DNA of 64,000 bases from Weissella confusa (lineage in GTDB: Bacteria > Bacillota > Bacilli > Lactobacillales > Lactobacillaceae). The DNA is taken from NCBI GenBank assembly GCA_016466735.1, contig JAAOED010000007.1, positions 48,606 through 112,605 of the forward strand, written 5' to 3'. Shown here in pieces: positions 55,354 to 63,739 of this stretch. How positions within the stretch are numbered: position 1 is the stretch's first letter; each line of letters begins with the position of its first letter. The translations under genes and the position numbers were made by a program. Under the pieces are notes generated by a model. That model was not told the DNA's origin. It saw only the letters and a program-made list of their open reading frames with translations, and made no database searches.

Positions 55354-56365
55354 CAATTGCCTCCCCATTCTTAGCTGAATCATAATCGGTTACAACACGA
55401 TCATTTTCTGCCAAGTTAGCCGTGACAATCACATTGTTATCACCAGCGTAACTATCGACAACAGTCTTAACCGCCTTACCATTAACCACACGGTAAACAA
55501 GCGTTTGACCATCAATCGTCTTAACAGCTGACTTAGGCACAACAATCCCTGGTTGGGCTAGTGACACCGTGACCGGTTGACCATAGCGGAAAGTATCATC
55601 AAGGCTAACCGTGAATTCATATTTCGCCAGCTTGCGATTACTATCCTTTGTTGGAACAGCACTCACTTCTAGCACGCGTTGCGCTGTCTTCTTATCGTGA
55701 TCAGATACACCATTTACCGTCACCTCGGCATCTGGCTTCACCTTGTCGTAATCACCGTCGCTAACCGTCGTCACAACATGTTTCGTTTGTGAAAGCACTT
55801 GTAACTTTGGTGCGTCAGGATTTGTTTGGTCCAAATCGACGACACCATCAAACTTTGCAGTAACTGTCTTGGCAACCTTACCTTGGATGTTGGTCACCTT
55901 TGCTTGCGCAGCTTGCAAATCATTTTGCGCATCTGACAACGACATCTTGGCTTGGGTCACGGCATCTTGGCTGCCACCGCCATCTTCAGAATTCATCGCA
56001 TTTTGCGCATTGTTTAATGCTTCTTGTTGAATACCAACCTGTGCTTGTAGCTTCGTCACCTCAGCCTGGGCTTCACTAATATCTGCATTTGCATCATCAG
56101 CTTGCAATGTCATCAATGCATCACCGGCCTTAACAGTTTGTCCGTTTTTCACCAAGATTTGCACTGGCTTCATGCTGCCTAGTGTAACCTCTTGAATCTG
56201 CATTGGTTGCACCACACCAGACTCCTTCAAAGCTGGTTGTTCCTGCACCTTGGTTGTCGCAATCACATGTTTTTCAGATGATCCACCCATTTGACTGACA
56301 ATTACGCCACCAACAACTAGTACTCCCACAGCACTCCCAATGACAATCTTTGTTCGCTTCTTCAT
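55340..56365 (-). CDS. Membrane fusion (adaptor) protein of a MacAB-like efflux system
   Basis: A 341-residue HlyD/RND-type adaptor. It has one N-terminal membrane anchor (KIVIGSAVGVLVVGGVIVSQ), a lipoyl-like segment (ILVKNGQTVKAGDALMTLQ), an alpha-helical coiled-coil hairpin from about 95 to 165 (EAQAEVTKLQAQVGIQQEAL, AQAKVTNIQGKVAK) and a beta-barrel/membrane-proximal domain ending IVVPKSAVKTIDGQTLVYRV. First gene of the adaptor-ATPase-permease operon. In a Gram-positive cell it acts outside the membrane without an outer-membrane channel. Confidence 0.88.
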   Translation of the reverse strand: MKKRTKIVIGSAVGVLVVGGVIVSQMGGSSEKHVIATTKVQEQPALKESGVVQPMQIQEVTLGSMKPVQILVKNGQTVKAGDALMTLQADDANADISEAQAEVTKLQAQVGIQQEALNNAQNAMNSEDGGGSQDAVTQAKMSLSDAQNDLQAAQAKVTNIQGKVAKTVTAKFDGVVDLDQTNPDAPKLQVLSQTKHVVTTVSDGDYDKVKPDAEVTVNGVSDHDKKTAQRVLEVSAVPTKDSNRKLAKYEFTVSLDDTFRYGQPVTVSLAQPGIVVPKSAVKTIDGQTLVYRVVNGKAVKTVVDSYAGDNNVIVTANLAENDRVVTDYDSAKNGEAIDGAN

Positions 56366-56492
56366 TCTTCTCCCCTAACCAATTGTGTCAATTACATTTC
56401 TAAAATATTACTTATTTATCCTACATGAAAACCACTTACGATTTAATAATTCAGTGAAGTTTCTTAAACTTTTCTTGTTGCCTGTCTGTTTT

Positions 56493-57221
56493 TTAGTACG
56501 CGTCATTGTAATGGGCGTAGAGCCAGTAGATACCGTACACAAATAACCCAGCCGTTACGACATCAACAATGTGCATCATAAAATCACCTAGGCCAATGAA
56601 ATCAAGCAAATACGTCTCACCTAACGAGATTGCAATAAATACTGTCAAAAAGGCAATCATAAACACCAGCACCTTGGCGTGCTTTAGTTTTGGCATTAGG
56701 TGCGCGATGCCGAGATTAACGGCTAATCCAATTAAGTTAACAAACAGAAAGACCAAAATAATGGCACTCGATGACTCCCACAAGTTACCTAGTTGCCAGT
56801 CCATGTGTAGTGGATTTTCTGTTTTCCCAACTGATAGCCAGCTTCTAATCGCCAAATCAACGCCTCGATAGACAAATGAAGCGACCGTGACATTGACGAG
56901 AATCGCAAGCAACCGCACCACTAAATTAGTCAGTACAAACCGCCACTTGGTCGTTGGCAAAAGCACCAATTTTGCATTTTGCCATGATTCAACTGACTTG
57001 GCATAGGCTAGAATGACATAAAGCACCATGCCAAAAATTACTGGTATCCCAATAGCAATAGATAACGAACGATAAAGTTGAATACCACCCGCGTGCCAAC
57101 TAGCCTTAAACGCAATTGCCAAAGCAAAAACTAATACAGCAACCACGGTCATCAAAAATGTTTGAAATCCAACATAACTATCCTTAGCAACTAATTTAAT
57201 GAGTTTACTCATCTTCATCAT
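56493..57221 (-). CDS. ABC-2 type transporter permease
   Basis: A 242-residue membrane protein with six hydrophobic stretches (FLMTVVAVLVFALAIAF, SIAIGIPVIFGMVLYVILAY, FVLTNLVVRLLAILVNVTVASF, AIILVFLFVNLIGLAVNLGI, VLVFMIAFLTVFIAISL, VVTAGLFVYGIYWLYAHY). No enzymatic motif. It overlaps the ATPase gene (ATGA) and is the last gene of a GntR-ATPase-permease unit similar to ytrAB, which responds to envelope stress in Bacillus; the substrate is unknown. Confidence 0.8.
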   Translation of the reverse strand: MMKMSKLIKLVAKDSYVGFQTFLMTVVAVLVFALAIAFKASWHAGGIQLYRSLSIAIGIPVIFGMVLYVILAYAKSVESWQNAKLVLLPTTKWRFVLTNLVVRLLAILVNVTVASFVYRGVDLAIRSWLSVGKTENPLHMDWQLGNLWESSSAIILVFLFVNLIGLAVNLGIAHLMPKLKHAKVLVFMIAFLTVFIAISLGETYLLDFIGLGDFMMHIVDVVTAGLFVYGIYWLYAHYNDAY

Positions 57222-57928
57222 AATTCAACGCCCTCCCGATTTTCTGTGACCACTTGGACGAAGTATTGTTCCAGACTCATTTGTTCAGTCGTGCGAATAT
57301 CATCAATCCCGCGATTCACAATAATCTGACCGTCTTGAATAACAATGGCACGATCAATCACTGATTCAATTTCATTAATTTCATGCGTTGACATCAGTAC
57401 AATGGCATCTTCTGGAATCCAACGTAGCAAACTTTGCAGCACGCGACGTCTAGTCATCACATCAACATCTCCGAACGGCTCATCCAGCAGAATGACCGAC
57501 GCCTCACGTGAAACTGTCAACGCGAAAATGACACGTTCTAGTTGTCCCTTTGACAACTTACCAATTTTAGCCTGACTATCAACCTTAAGTTCCTTGCGCA
57601 ACGCTTCCCAACGTGCCGTATCAAAATCCGCATAAGCATCTTGATAAAAGGCCGCCACCGAACTAACCGTTTCACTCTTAGTTGCCCAATTCAAATTAGG
57701 AATAAACGATACTAATGCCTTCAACACATCACCTAATTGATTATCAATGCTAATTTTAGCGTCTCGATTCGGCTGAATCAGACCAGCTAATGCACGCATA
57801 AACGTTGTTTTACCAGCACCATTTTCACCCAAAACGCCGACAATTTCACCGGCTTCGACTTGCAACGTCATCTCTTTTAAAATTTGACGTCGGCCGGTTC
57901 GGTAACTTAAATTATCTACTTCCAACAT
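57218..57928 (-). CDS. ABC transporter ATPase (YtrB/BcrA type)
   Basis: A 236-residue ATPase with Walker A GENGAGKTT (about residues 36-44), a signature KLSKGQLERVIFALTVSR with Lys for the usual Gly (KLSKGQ, common in YtrB-like proteins), Walker B VILLDEPFGDVD and switch His in MSTHEINEIE. Six bases follow the GntR gene. It pairs with the ABC-2 permease. Confidence 0.9.
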   Translation of the reverse strand: MLEVDNLSYRTGRRQILKEMTLQVEAGEIVGVLGENGAGKTTFMRALAGLIQPNRDAKISIDNQLGDVLKALVSFIPNLNWATKSETVSSVAAFYQDAYADFDTARWEALRKELKVDSQAKIGKLSKGQLERVIFALTVSREASVILLDEPFGDVDVMTRRRVLQSLLRWIPEDAIVLMSTHEINEIESVIDRAIVIQDGQIIVNRGIDDIRTTEQMSLEQYFVQVVTENREGVEL

Positions 57929-57934
57929 CCCTAC

Positions 57935-58300
57935 TTACCCCTTCTTATATTGCGAAACCACTTGCGTCAAAATATCCTGTAACTCAGCAATTGAAACAAA
58001 TGCCAAACTATTTTTAACAAACGTTTCGGTCATTGCGGTGATTTTGTCGCGTCGGATACGCTGTATTTTTTCTTGATCAGTTGTCACAAAATTTCCCAAT
58101 CCGCGTCGTGTTTCCACTAGACCCGATTCTACAAGTCGCGTAATGGCGTTTTGAACCGTTCGACCATTAATAACGAGATCAGCTGCTAATTCACGCACGC
58201 TAGGAACTTTGCTTCCCATCTCGTACTTACCATCGAGAATTTCACTTTCCAAATAATCCGCGACCTGAATATATAAGGGTTCATTATCATTAAACTCCAT
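57935..58300 (-). CDS. GntR-family regulator, YtrA subfamily
   Basis: A 121-residue regulator: winged helix (PLYIQVADYLESEILDGKYEMGSKVPSVRELAADLVINGRTVQNAITRLVESGLVETRRGLGNFVT) at residues 6-75 and a short C-terminal dimerisation helix region, as in YtrA proteins. The start at 58300 follows AACAGGAGGGCTGATA; the earlier open frame runs across the promoter. It is first in its operon and its probable operator overlaps the promoter -10. Confidence 0.9.
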   Translation of the reverse strand: MEFNDNEPLYIQVADYLESEILDGKYEMGSKVPSVRELAADLVINGRTVQNAITRLVESGLVETRRGLGNFVTTDQEKIQRIRRDKITAMTETFVKNSLAFVSIAELQDILTQVVSQYKKG

Positions 58301-58312
58301 TATCAGCCCTCC

Positions 58313-58332
58313 TGTTACAGTGTAGTATAACA
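58313..58332. promoter_or_regulatory. Operator/promoter of the gntR operon
   Basis: TGTTACAGTGTAGTATAACA contains the inverted repeat TGTTA-N10-TAACA and, on the minus strand, a TATACT -10 (58324-58329). Binding of the GntR protein here would block its own operon. Confidence 0.6.
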
Positions 58333-58371
58333 GTGCAACACCTAAGATACAAGAAAATCGCAAACGATATG

Positions 58372-58638
58372 TTAGTGGTTACCAGTTCGACGCGATTTCG
58401 AAACCAAACCCATCAGCAACAAAAGTCCTGCCAAAACAATGACAACAACCGTCCCCATAACCTTATTTTGCGCGTCATTATTCGACCAAATCATGCCATT
58501 CCCGATGATTAGCGTTACCGTTGGCAAAATAAAAATTGGCCAACGACCCTTCACCATTGGCAGCAAGATTGATTGTAATCCAACCAAGATAATTGATAAC
58601 ACCGTTGTATGCGATAAAACCTCTTTTATAACAGTCAT
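58372..58638 (-). CDS. Small membrane protein (unknown function)
   Basis: An 88-residue protein with three predicted membrane helices (VLSIILVGLQSILLPMV, WPIFILPTVTLIIGNGMI, VMGTVVVIVLAGLLLLMGLV) and a basic C-terminus (SKSRRTGNH). I do not recognise the family beyond general resemblance to small LAB membrane proteins. The start at 58638 follows TTAGGAGTTTAT. It lies upstream of the GntR unit on the same strand, about 70 bases apart, with no terminator seen. Confidence 0.65.
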   Translation of the reverse strand: MTVIKEVLSHTTVLSIILVGLQSILLPMVKGRWPIFILPTVTLIIGNGMIWSNNDAQNKVMGTVVVIVLAGLLLLMGLVSKSRRTGNH

Positions 58639-58729
58639 ATAAACTCCTAACAATAAACTCTAATACATAATCAATATATCTTTTTATCAAATGTTATTTA
58701 TAATCATTTTTTCAAGCGAGTTAAAAATA

Positions 58730-58769
58730 CAAAAACAACCCCAACCAAGGCATAACCTAAGCTGGGGTT
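58730..58769 (-). terminator. Terminator near the aminotransferase gene
   Basis: AACCCCA...TGGGGTT stem (about 58737-58769) with minus-strand T residues, just after the aminotransferase stop codon. Confidence 0.8.
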
Positions 58770-58787
58770 CGATTTTATTTATGAAAA

Positions 58788-59975
58788 TTAATTTTGACCA
58801 CGACGCTCTGCAAAGTAAGCCTTCATGCGCTTCATTGCTTCAGCCAAGTCTTCATCTGATGCCGCATATGAAATACGGACAAATTCAGGTGTATATTCTG
58901 AGAAAGCATCCCCAGGAATAATGGCAACCTTGGCCTTTTCTGCCAAATCAACGGCGAAATCAAAACCACTCTTACCCATGTCTTCAGGAATCTTAGCAAA
59001 GATGTAGAAGGCCCCTTCTGGGTTAACCATTTCGAAGCCAAGTTCCTCAAGTTGCGGACGCAACCAGTCACGACGGCGCTTGTAAATGTCACGCATCTCA
59101 TCAGCGACTTCAGCAGCAGTTGTCACAGCAACCAATGCGCCATCTTGCAAAACCTTTGGCAATGAGAACGTCAACGCACCGTGCACCTTTTGGGCGTAGT
59201 CGATGAAGCTCTTCTCACCGAGGATAAAGCCGATACGGTATCCCGTCATGGCGTGTGACTTTGACAACCCCGTAATCAAAATCGTTTGATCAGGAATCAA
59301 CTTTGCCAAAGAAACGTGTTGTTGATCATATGTCAATTGCGAGTAGATTTCGTCTGAAATGACCCAAAGGCGGTGCTTCTTGAACACTTCAGCCAAGGCA
59401 ATCAATTCATCTTCTGAATACGTCACACCCGTTGGATTTGATGGGTAGTTAAACAAGATGGCCTTTACTGGCACCTTGGCATTTGCCATCGCTTCATCAA
59501 CTTGTTCAGGCGTCAACTTGAACTTCGTTGGACGTGTGTTGATTGAAATCTTTGTCCCGTGGGCCAAGTCCAATGATGCAAAGTATGGTGGGTATGCCGG
59601 TTCTGGCACGATTACACCTTCGTTGTCATTCAACAATGTCAAGAAGACAACGTTAATTGCTTCAGACACACCGATGGTCACAATCATGTTGTCTTCGCCA
59701 TCGTAGTTCAAGTCGTACTTCTTGTTGAAGTATTCAACCGCTGCATTACGCAACTCACGCTCACCTTGTGACTCAGCATAGTGAGAATTATCTTCTCGAA
59801 CTGATTCGATAATGCGTTCCTTGATTGCGTCATCAACATTAAAACCAGGCTCTCCGAACGTCAAACGAACCAAGTCTGGAATATCACGCACTGCTTTTTG
59901 AAAGTCCAACAACCCATCCGGCGCCAAATTAGTTACAATTGGGTTAAGGGGTTGGATGAAATCTTTTTTAATCAT
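58788..59975 (-). CDS. PLP-dependent aminotransferase, class I/II
   Basis: A 395-residue fold-type I aminotransferase of the aspartate/aromatic/PatA group. Seen are LTFGEPGFNVDD, VTIGVSEAINVVFLTLL at the PLP phosphate cup, EPAYPPYFASLDLAHG, NYPSNPTGVTYSEDEL with the PLP-stacking Asn, VISDEIYSQLTYD, and the Schiff-base Lys in TGLSKSHAMTGYRIGF; the carboxylate-binding Arg is in VRISYAAS. N-acetyl-diaminopimelate or aromatic amino acid activity is possible. The start may be ATG 59975 or the GTG 15 bases upstream, since GGGAAG precedes the GTG closely. Confidence 0.88.
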   Translation of the reverse strand: MIKKDFIQPLNPIVTNLAPDGLLDFQKAVRDIPDLVRLTFGEPGFNVDDAIKERIIESVREDNSHYAESQGERELRNAAVEYFNKKYDLNYDGEDNMIVTIGVSEAINVVFLTLLNDNEGVIVPEPAYPPYFASLDLAHGTKISINTRPTKFKLTPEQVDEAMANAKVPVKAILFNYPSNPTGVTYSEDELIALAEVFKKHRLWVISDEIYSQLTYDQQHVSLAKLIPDQTILITGLSKSHAMTGYRIGFILGEKSFIDYAQKVHGALTFSLPKVLQDGALVAVTTAAEVADEMRDIYKRRRDWLRPQLEELGFEMVNPEGAFYIFAKIPEDMGKSGFDFAVDLAEKAKVAIIPGDAFSEYTPEFVRISYAASDEDLAEAMKRMKAYFAERRGQN

Positions 59976-60101
59976 ATTAATTTTTCTCACATTCTTCCCA
60001 AGTAGTAATTATTATAACAATAATCACTTACTTTTCTATCTGAATTTTTGTGAAGAAAATATGAATGTCAAATAATATCACTCACAGAGGGGGCTGAGCT
60101 G

Positions 60102-60830
60102 ATGCTTGAATTTACTGGAAATCCAATTGAACCGCAACGTGACACGTGGGACTGGGGCGAAATCCGGGCCATACCGCTTGACTTGTCGGATGAAAAACTA
60201 GTTTCGGTGAGCTATTTGCCTGAAAAAATGGTCGTTAGCCCACAATACTTTATCCAACAACTACCCGGTGCGAAGGCTGATATTTTTGTGCGTGAAACGA
60301 TTCAACAAAAATTGAACGATGCCGCGGATATGTTGCCCTACGGCTACAAGCTGGTTATCTTTGATGCTTGGCGTGATATCGATACGCAACAAGCCCTATT
60401 CGATCGCATGCAAAGTTTTGTGCAACGTGACCATCCCGAGTTCAATGCCGACCAAACACTGGCTGCGACATTGCGAATTGTGGCCTTGCCATCATCGAAC
60501 GCGAACCGCCCTTCGCCACACAATACCGGTGGTTCAGTGGACGTTTCGATTGTTGACGAACGTGGTCGCCTGTTGGAAATGGGCAGTCCATTTGATGACA
60601 TTAGCGCACGCGCTAAGACAACTTATTATGAATTTGAACCGGACTCTGAAACGGTCGTCAAGATTCGTGAAAATCGCCGTTTGCTTTACCACGTGATGAC
60701 GAATGCTGGTTTCACCAACTACCTCGAAGAATGGTGGCATTACGACTACGGTAATCAAAACTGGGCCTTCATGAGTGGCCACGACACTGCGTTTTACGGC
60801 GCCACGAAACCTGAATTTCCGTGGATATAG
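60102..60830 (+). CDS. D-alanyl-D-alanine dipeptidase, VanX-like (M15D)
   Basis: A 242-residue zinc dipeptidase. The zinc ligands and catalytic Glu are in SPHNTGGSVDVSIVD (S-x-H-x6-D pattern, residues about 137-151) and LEEWWHYDYG (E-x2-W-H, residues about 209-218); the Arg of FDAWRDID corresponds to the VanX substrate Arg. It hydrolyses D-Ala-D-Ala in the cytosol, helping D-Ala-D-Lac walls or recycling. There is no signal peptide. The start follows GAGGGGGCTGAGCTG. A monocistronic gene between convergent or divergent neighbours, with no vanHA nearby. Confidence 0.88.
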   Translation: MLEFTGNPIEPQRDTWDWGEIRAIPLDLSDEKLVSVSYLPEKMVVSPQYFIQQLPGAKADIFVRETIQQKLNDAADMLPYGYKLVIFDAWRDIDTQQALFDRMQSFVQRDHPEFNADQTLAATLRIVALPSSNANRPSPHNTGGSVDVSIVDERGRLLEMGSPFDDISARAKTTYYEFEPDSETVVKIRENRRLLYHVMTNAGFTNYLEEWWHYDYGNQNWAFMSGHDTAFYGATKPEFPWI

Positions 60831-60872
60831 CAAAAGCGACCTCGCATTTTTGGTGCGAGGTCGCTTTTTTCA
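60831..60872. terminator. Bidirectional terminator between the dipeptidase and pip genes
   Basis: 14-bp perfect stem (60833-60846 with 60854-60867) with T tracts on both strands. Confidence 0.93.
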
Positions 60873-61790
60873 TTATTCTGGGACAAATTCGTCCGCTTCA
60901 ACGTCTTGAATGAAATGTTTTAAGTTATAAAAGAAAATCTCTGGGTCATCCACCATGTGAACGTGCCCGGCGTTTGGCGTCACACGCAAACGAGCATTCG
61001 GCATTTTGTCCCGCATCTCACGAGCCACGTCTAATGGCATTGACTCATACCCACCGAAAGTCAACAATGTCGGCGTCTCAATCTCATGCAAGCGATCCGC
61101 GACTGACCAGTGCGCCAACTTACCGGTAATCACAAATTCATTGTCACCTTGGAAATGGTTGTACACCGCTGTCCCCATCGTACTAATTTGATGGTGCGGT
61201 GCATTCGGGTGACGTGTGATGTATTCACGGTCCAAATGCTCTGCATACTTCTGATACGTTGGGTTATCCCATTCGCCACGTTCTTCCACTTCGCGCATGA
61301 ACGCGACGACATCGGCATCAAATTCTTTCTCGCGGATTGCATTGATGTTCGTGACATAATCGTCAATGTTATCAATCATTGAGATGATGATGAGTCCCTT
61401 CAGCACACCCGGATGACGGAGCGCATATTCTTGGGCCAATAAACCACCCCACGAGTGCCCAGCAAGATAGAACTCACCATCTTCATAACCCAACTTTTGG
61501 CGAACTTCTTCCACTTCGTTTAGGTAGTAATCGTAATTCAAATACTTCTCAACGTTGGCCGGATCATCAAAATCCGGTTGATCTGAATACCAAGCCCCAA
61601 GTTGATCATATTGCGTCACTTCAACCCCAATTGGATTCAAGAACTCTGGAAAACGTTCATACGGCTCGTGACCAGCGCCCGGACCACCATGCAACGTCAA
61701 CAACTTGATTGGCTTGCCCGTTCCGTCAGTGCGTGACCACAAATGGTAGCCATTATCCAAACTCAAAATATGGGTTCCGTCTTTTGTCAT
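60873..61790 (-). CDS. pip: Proline iminopeptidase
   Basis: A 305-residue alpha/beta hydrolase of family S33 that releases N-terminal proline from peptides. It has the oxyanion motif LTLHGGPGAGHEPYERF (about residues 31-47), the nucleophile elbow LAGHSWGGLLAQEYAL, a helical cap from about 150 to 210, the acid Asp region LTFGGYESMPLD and the catalytic His in VTPNAGHVHMVDD. Cytosolic. The start lies 12 bases after the oppA stop with TAGGAGAAAACAGT before ATG, so peptide uptake and proline-peptide breakdown are one operon. Confidence 0.92.
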   Translation of the reverse strand: MTKDGTHILSLDNGYHLWSRTDGTGKPIKLLTLHGGPGAGHEPYERFPEFLNPIGVEVTQYDQLGAWYSDQPDFDDPANVEKYLNYDYYLNEVEEVRQKLGYEDGEFYLAGHSWGGLLAQEYALRHPGVLKGLIIISMIDNIDDYVTNINAIREKEFDADVVAFMREVEERGEWDNPTYQKYAEHLDREYITRHPNAPHHQISTMGTAVYNHFQGDNEFVITGKLAHWSVADRLHEIETPTLLTFGGYESMPLDVAREMRDKMPNARLRVTPNAGHVHMVDDPEIFFYNLKHFIQDVEADEFVPE

Positions 61791-61801
61791 ACTGTTTTCT
61801 C

Positions 61802-63424
61802 CTAGTTCTTAACTGCGTTCTTCCAATCAAATGTGCCACCAACCGGGTTTACGAAGACGCCCTTAACCTTTGGATTCATCAAAGCGGTCATCTTTGAGTA
61901 TGTCAATGGCGCTACAGCACCTTGCTTTTGCGCATACTCTTCAGCGGCTGCCAAGTCCTTAAAGCGGGCCTTCTCGTCGTTTGCATCGGTCGTCGTTGCC
62001 TTCTCATAGAGCGCATCGTACTTCTTGTCTGACCAACCAGTTAGGTTCCAAGATGCCCCCGTTACCAATGTTTGCAACATATCAACCGGATCAGTATAAT
62101 CCGCGTTCCACGTTGCCAATGACAAGTCAAACTTGCCGGCCTTTTGCAGTGAACTCGTTTGCTTAGCTGGCACTGACTTCACTGACACCGTCAAGCCCTT
62201 CAAGTTCGTTTCCAATTGTGATTGCAAGTATTGGCCGGTTTGCTTGGCTGCATCGGTATCGTTTGTTAACAACGTCAACTTCACTTGCTTTTGACCAACC
62301 TGCTTCAACCCTTGTTGCCACAACTTGGCAGCTTGGGCCTTGTCATAACTGACGTACTTCGTGTGCGCACCAACTGTGAAGTCCTTGCCCGTGTTTGGAT
62401 CCTTTGCCAACCCCTTGGCGGTAAAGGTCTTAGCTGGTTCAGCCGCACCGGTCAACACATTCTTCGCTAGCTTCTCACGGTTAACCGCAAATGATAGTGC
62501 CTGACGAACCTTGACGTTTTGCAACGCCTTATTCTTTTGGTTCATTGTCATGTAGGTTGTTGCAGCAGTATCAACTACCGTGTAACCAGCCTTGTTCTTT
62601 GAGTTACGGGCTTGCGTGGCATTCAACAACGCAAAGTCCGTCTTGCCTGAGTTGTATAGGTTGAAACTCGTCGTTGCATCGGCTGTTGTCGTCACGTTAA
62701 CCGCTGGCGTCTTAACATTGGCTGCGTCCCAGTAATTTGGGTTCTTTTCATACGTATATGATGAACTTGAACCATCCCACTTCTTTAAGACGTATGGACC
62801 ACTTGAAAGAGAGTCAACAGCGGTTGTGCCAAACTTTTGACCCGTTTGCTCCACGAAACTTTGCTTTTCAGGGAAGAAGTACATCATTGCCAACTCCGCC
62901 TTAAATTGTGGCAATGGACGTTCCAACGTCACTTGCAACGTTGTATCATCGAGGGCCTTAGCACCCAATTCATTTAAATCTGTGACCTTACCAGCTTGGA
63001 TGGCATCAGCGTTCTTCACCCCACCGAAGAACATCGCTCCGATAGCTGCCGTCTTAGGATCATTCGTGCGTTGCCAACTGTAGACGAAATCTTGGGCCGT
63101 TAACTTTGAACCGTCTGACCACTTCAAGTTGTCACGCAACTTGAACGTCCACGTCAAACCATCTTGTGATACATCGGCCGACTGAGCTGCGGCCAATTCG
63201 GGTTGACCACTCTTACCAACACGGTACAAACCTTCACCAGTTGCCATAACGGCATCTTGCGATGGGATGTCCGCAACATTTGAAGGGTCGGTCGTCTTTA
63301 GATCACCGGTAAGCGTCCAATTGATGGCCTTGCCTTCACTTGCTGAAACAACCGGCACCCCAGTCCCTGCGACCATAACCAATGTTGCTGACATCAAAAC
63401 TGAATTCTTAACAAACTTATTCAT
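61802..63424 (-). CDS. Oligopeptide ABC transporter substrate-binding protein, no lipobox
   Basis: A 540-residue SBP_bac_5 family protein (OppA-like). The signal peptide is KFVKNSVLMSATLVMVAGTG followed by VPVVSASEG, with a probable cleavage after VSA and no cysteine lipobox, unusual for a Gram-positive OppA. Family features are ATGEGLYRVGKSGQPELAAA, WTFKLRDNLKWSDGSKLTAQDFVYSW, ALSFAVNREKLAKNVL and the C-terminal TWNADYTDPVDMLQTL. No permease or ATPase genes are adjacent, so it must serve a distant transporter or act as a free binder or chaperone. Start at ATG 63424, with a GTG six bases upstream as an alternative; AGGAG precedes both. Confidence 0.88.
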   Translation of the reverse strand: MNKFVKNSVLMSATLVMVAGTGVPVVSASEGKAINWTLTGDLKTTDPSNVADIPSQDAVMATGEGLYRVGKSGQPELAAAQSADVSQDGLTWTFKLRDNLKWSDGSKLTAQDFVYSWQRTNDPKTAAIGAMFFGGVKNADAIQAGKVTDLNELGAKALDDTTLQVTLERPLPQFKAELAMMYFFPEKQSFVEQTGQKFGTTAVDSLSSGPYVLKKWDGSSSSYTYEKNPNYWDAANVKTPAVNVTTTADATTSFNLYNSGKTDFALLNATQARNSKNKAGYTVVDTAATTYMTMNQKNKALQNVKVRQALSFAVNREKLAKNVLTGAAEPAKTFTAKGLAKDPNTGKDFTVGAHTKYVSYDKAQAAKLWQQGLKQVGQKQVKLTLLTNDTDAAKQTGQYLQSQLETNLKGLTVSVKSVPAKQTSSLQKAGKFDLSLATWNADYTDPVDMLQTLVTGASWNLTGWSDKKYDALYEKATTTDANDEKARFKDLAAAEEYAQKQGAVAPLTYSKMTALMNPKVKGVFVNPVGGTFDWKNAVKN

Positions 63425-63487
63425 AACCACATATCTCCTAATATTCCTGTGTGACCTACGAGTAAAAGTTTGAGCTCAAAAAAATAT

Positions 63488-63530
63488 ATAAAAAAACGGC
63501 TAGTATTCTGCGCAAAATACTAGCCGTTAC
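63488..63530 (-). terminator. Terminator or attenuator before oppA
   Basis: A 13-bp perfect stem (63495-63507 with 63516-63528) followed on the minus strand by seven T residues. It ends about 60 bases before the oppA start, so it terminates the small-peptide transcript and may act as an attenuator for oppA-pip. Confidence 0.85.
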
Positions 63531-63554
63531 TCGTTTACAAAGTAATTAAATTTG

Positions 63555-63596
63555 GCTAGCCATGATAATCTTCCGTGGGAAGCAGTCATGGCTAGC
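63555..63596 (-). other. Strong hairpin downstream of the small peptide gene
   Basis: GCTAGCCATGA (63555-63565) pairs with TCATGGCTAGC (63586-63596), with an inner CTTCC/GGAAG. Its CTAGCC/GGCTAG core also occurs in the following terminator stem, allowing alternative pairing. Confidence 0.7.
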
Positions 63597-63620
63597 GTTA
63601 GCATCTCAAAAAGCCAACCA

Positions 63621-63707
63621 TCACTGCGAAATAATAATAATAATCGCAATGATAATTGGGGCAACCAACGTCATAACATTCAACTTTTCTACTGACACGT
63701 TCTTCAT
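63621..63707 (-). CDS. 28-residue hydrophobic isoleucine-rich peptide (unannotated small gene)
   Basis: ATG at 63705-63707 is preceded by AGAGGAGGACAACGTC, an excellent ribosome binding site, and the frame of 28 codons ends at TGA (63621-63623). The N-terminus is MKNVSVEKLNVMTLVAP and the rest is a hydrophobic run with nine Ile, including five in a row, ending SQ. A consensus-like promoter lies just upstream. It could be a short hydrophobic signalling peptide, a type I toxin-like membrane peptide, or a small membrane protein. Its position before an oligopeptide-binding protein gene makes signalling worth considering. I recognise no exact family. Confidence 0.7.
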   Translation of the reverse strand: MKNVSVEKLNVMTLVAPIIIAIIIIISQ

Positions 63708-63739
63708 GACGTTGTCCTCCTCTTTTCTTGATGTTCTTA

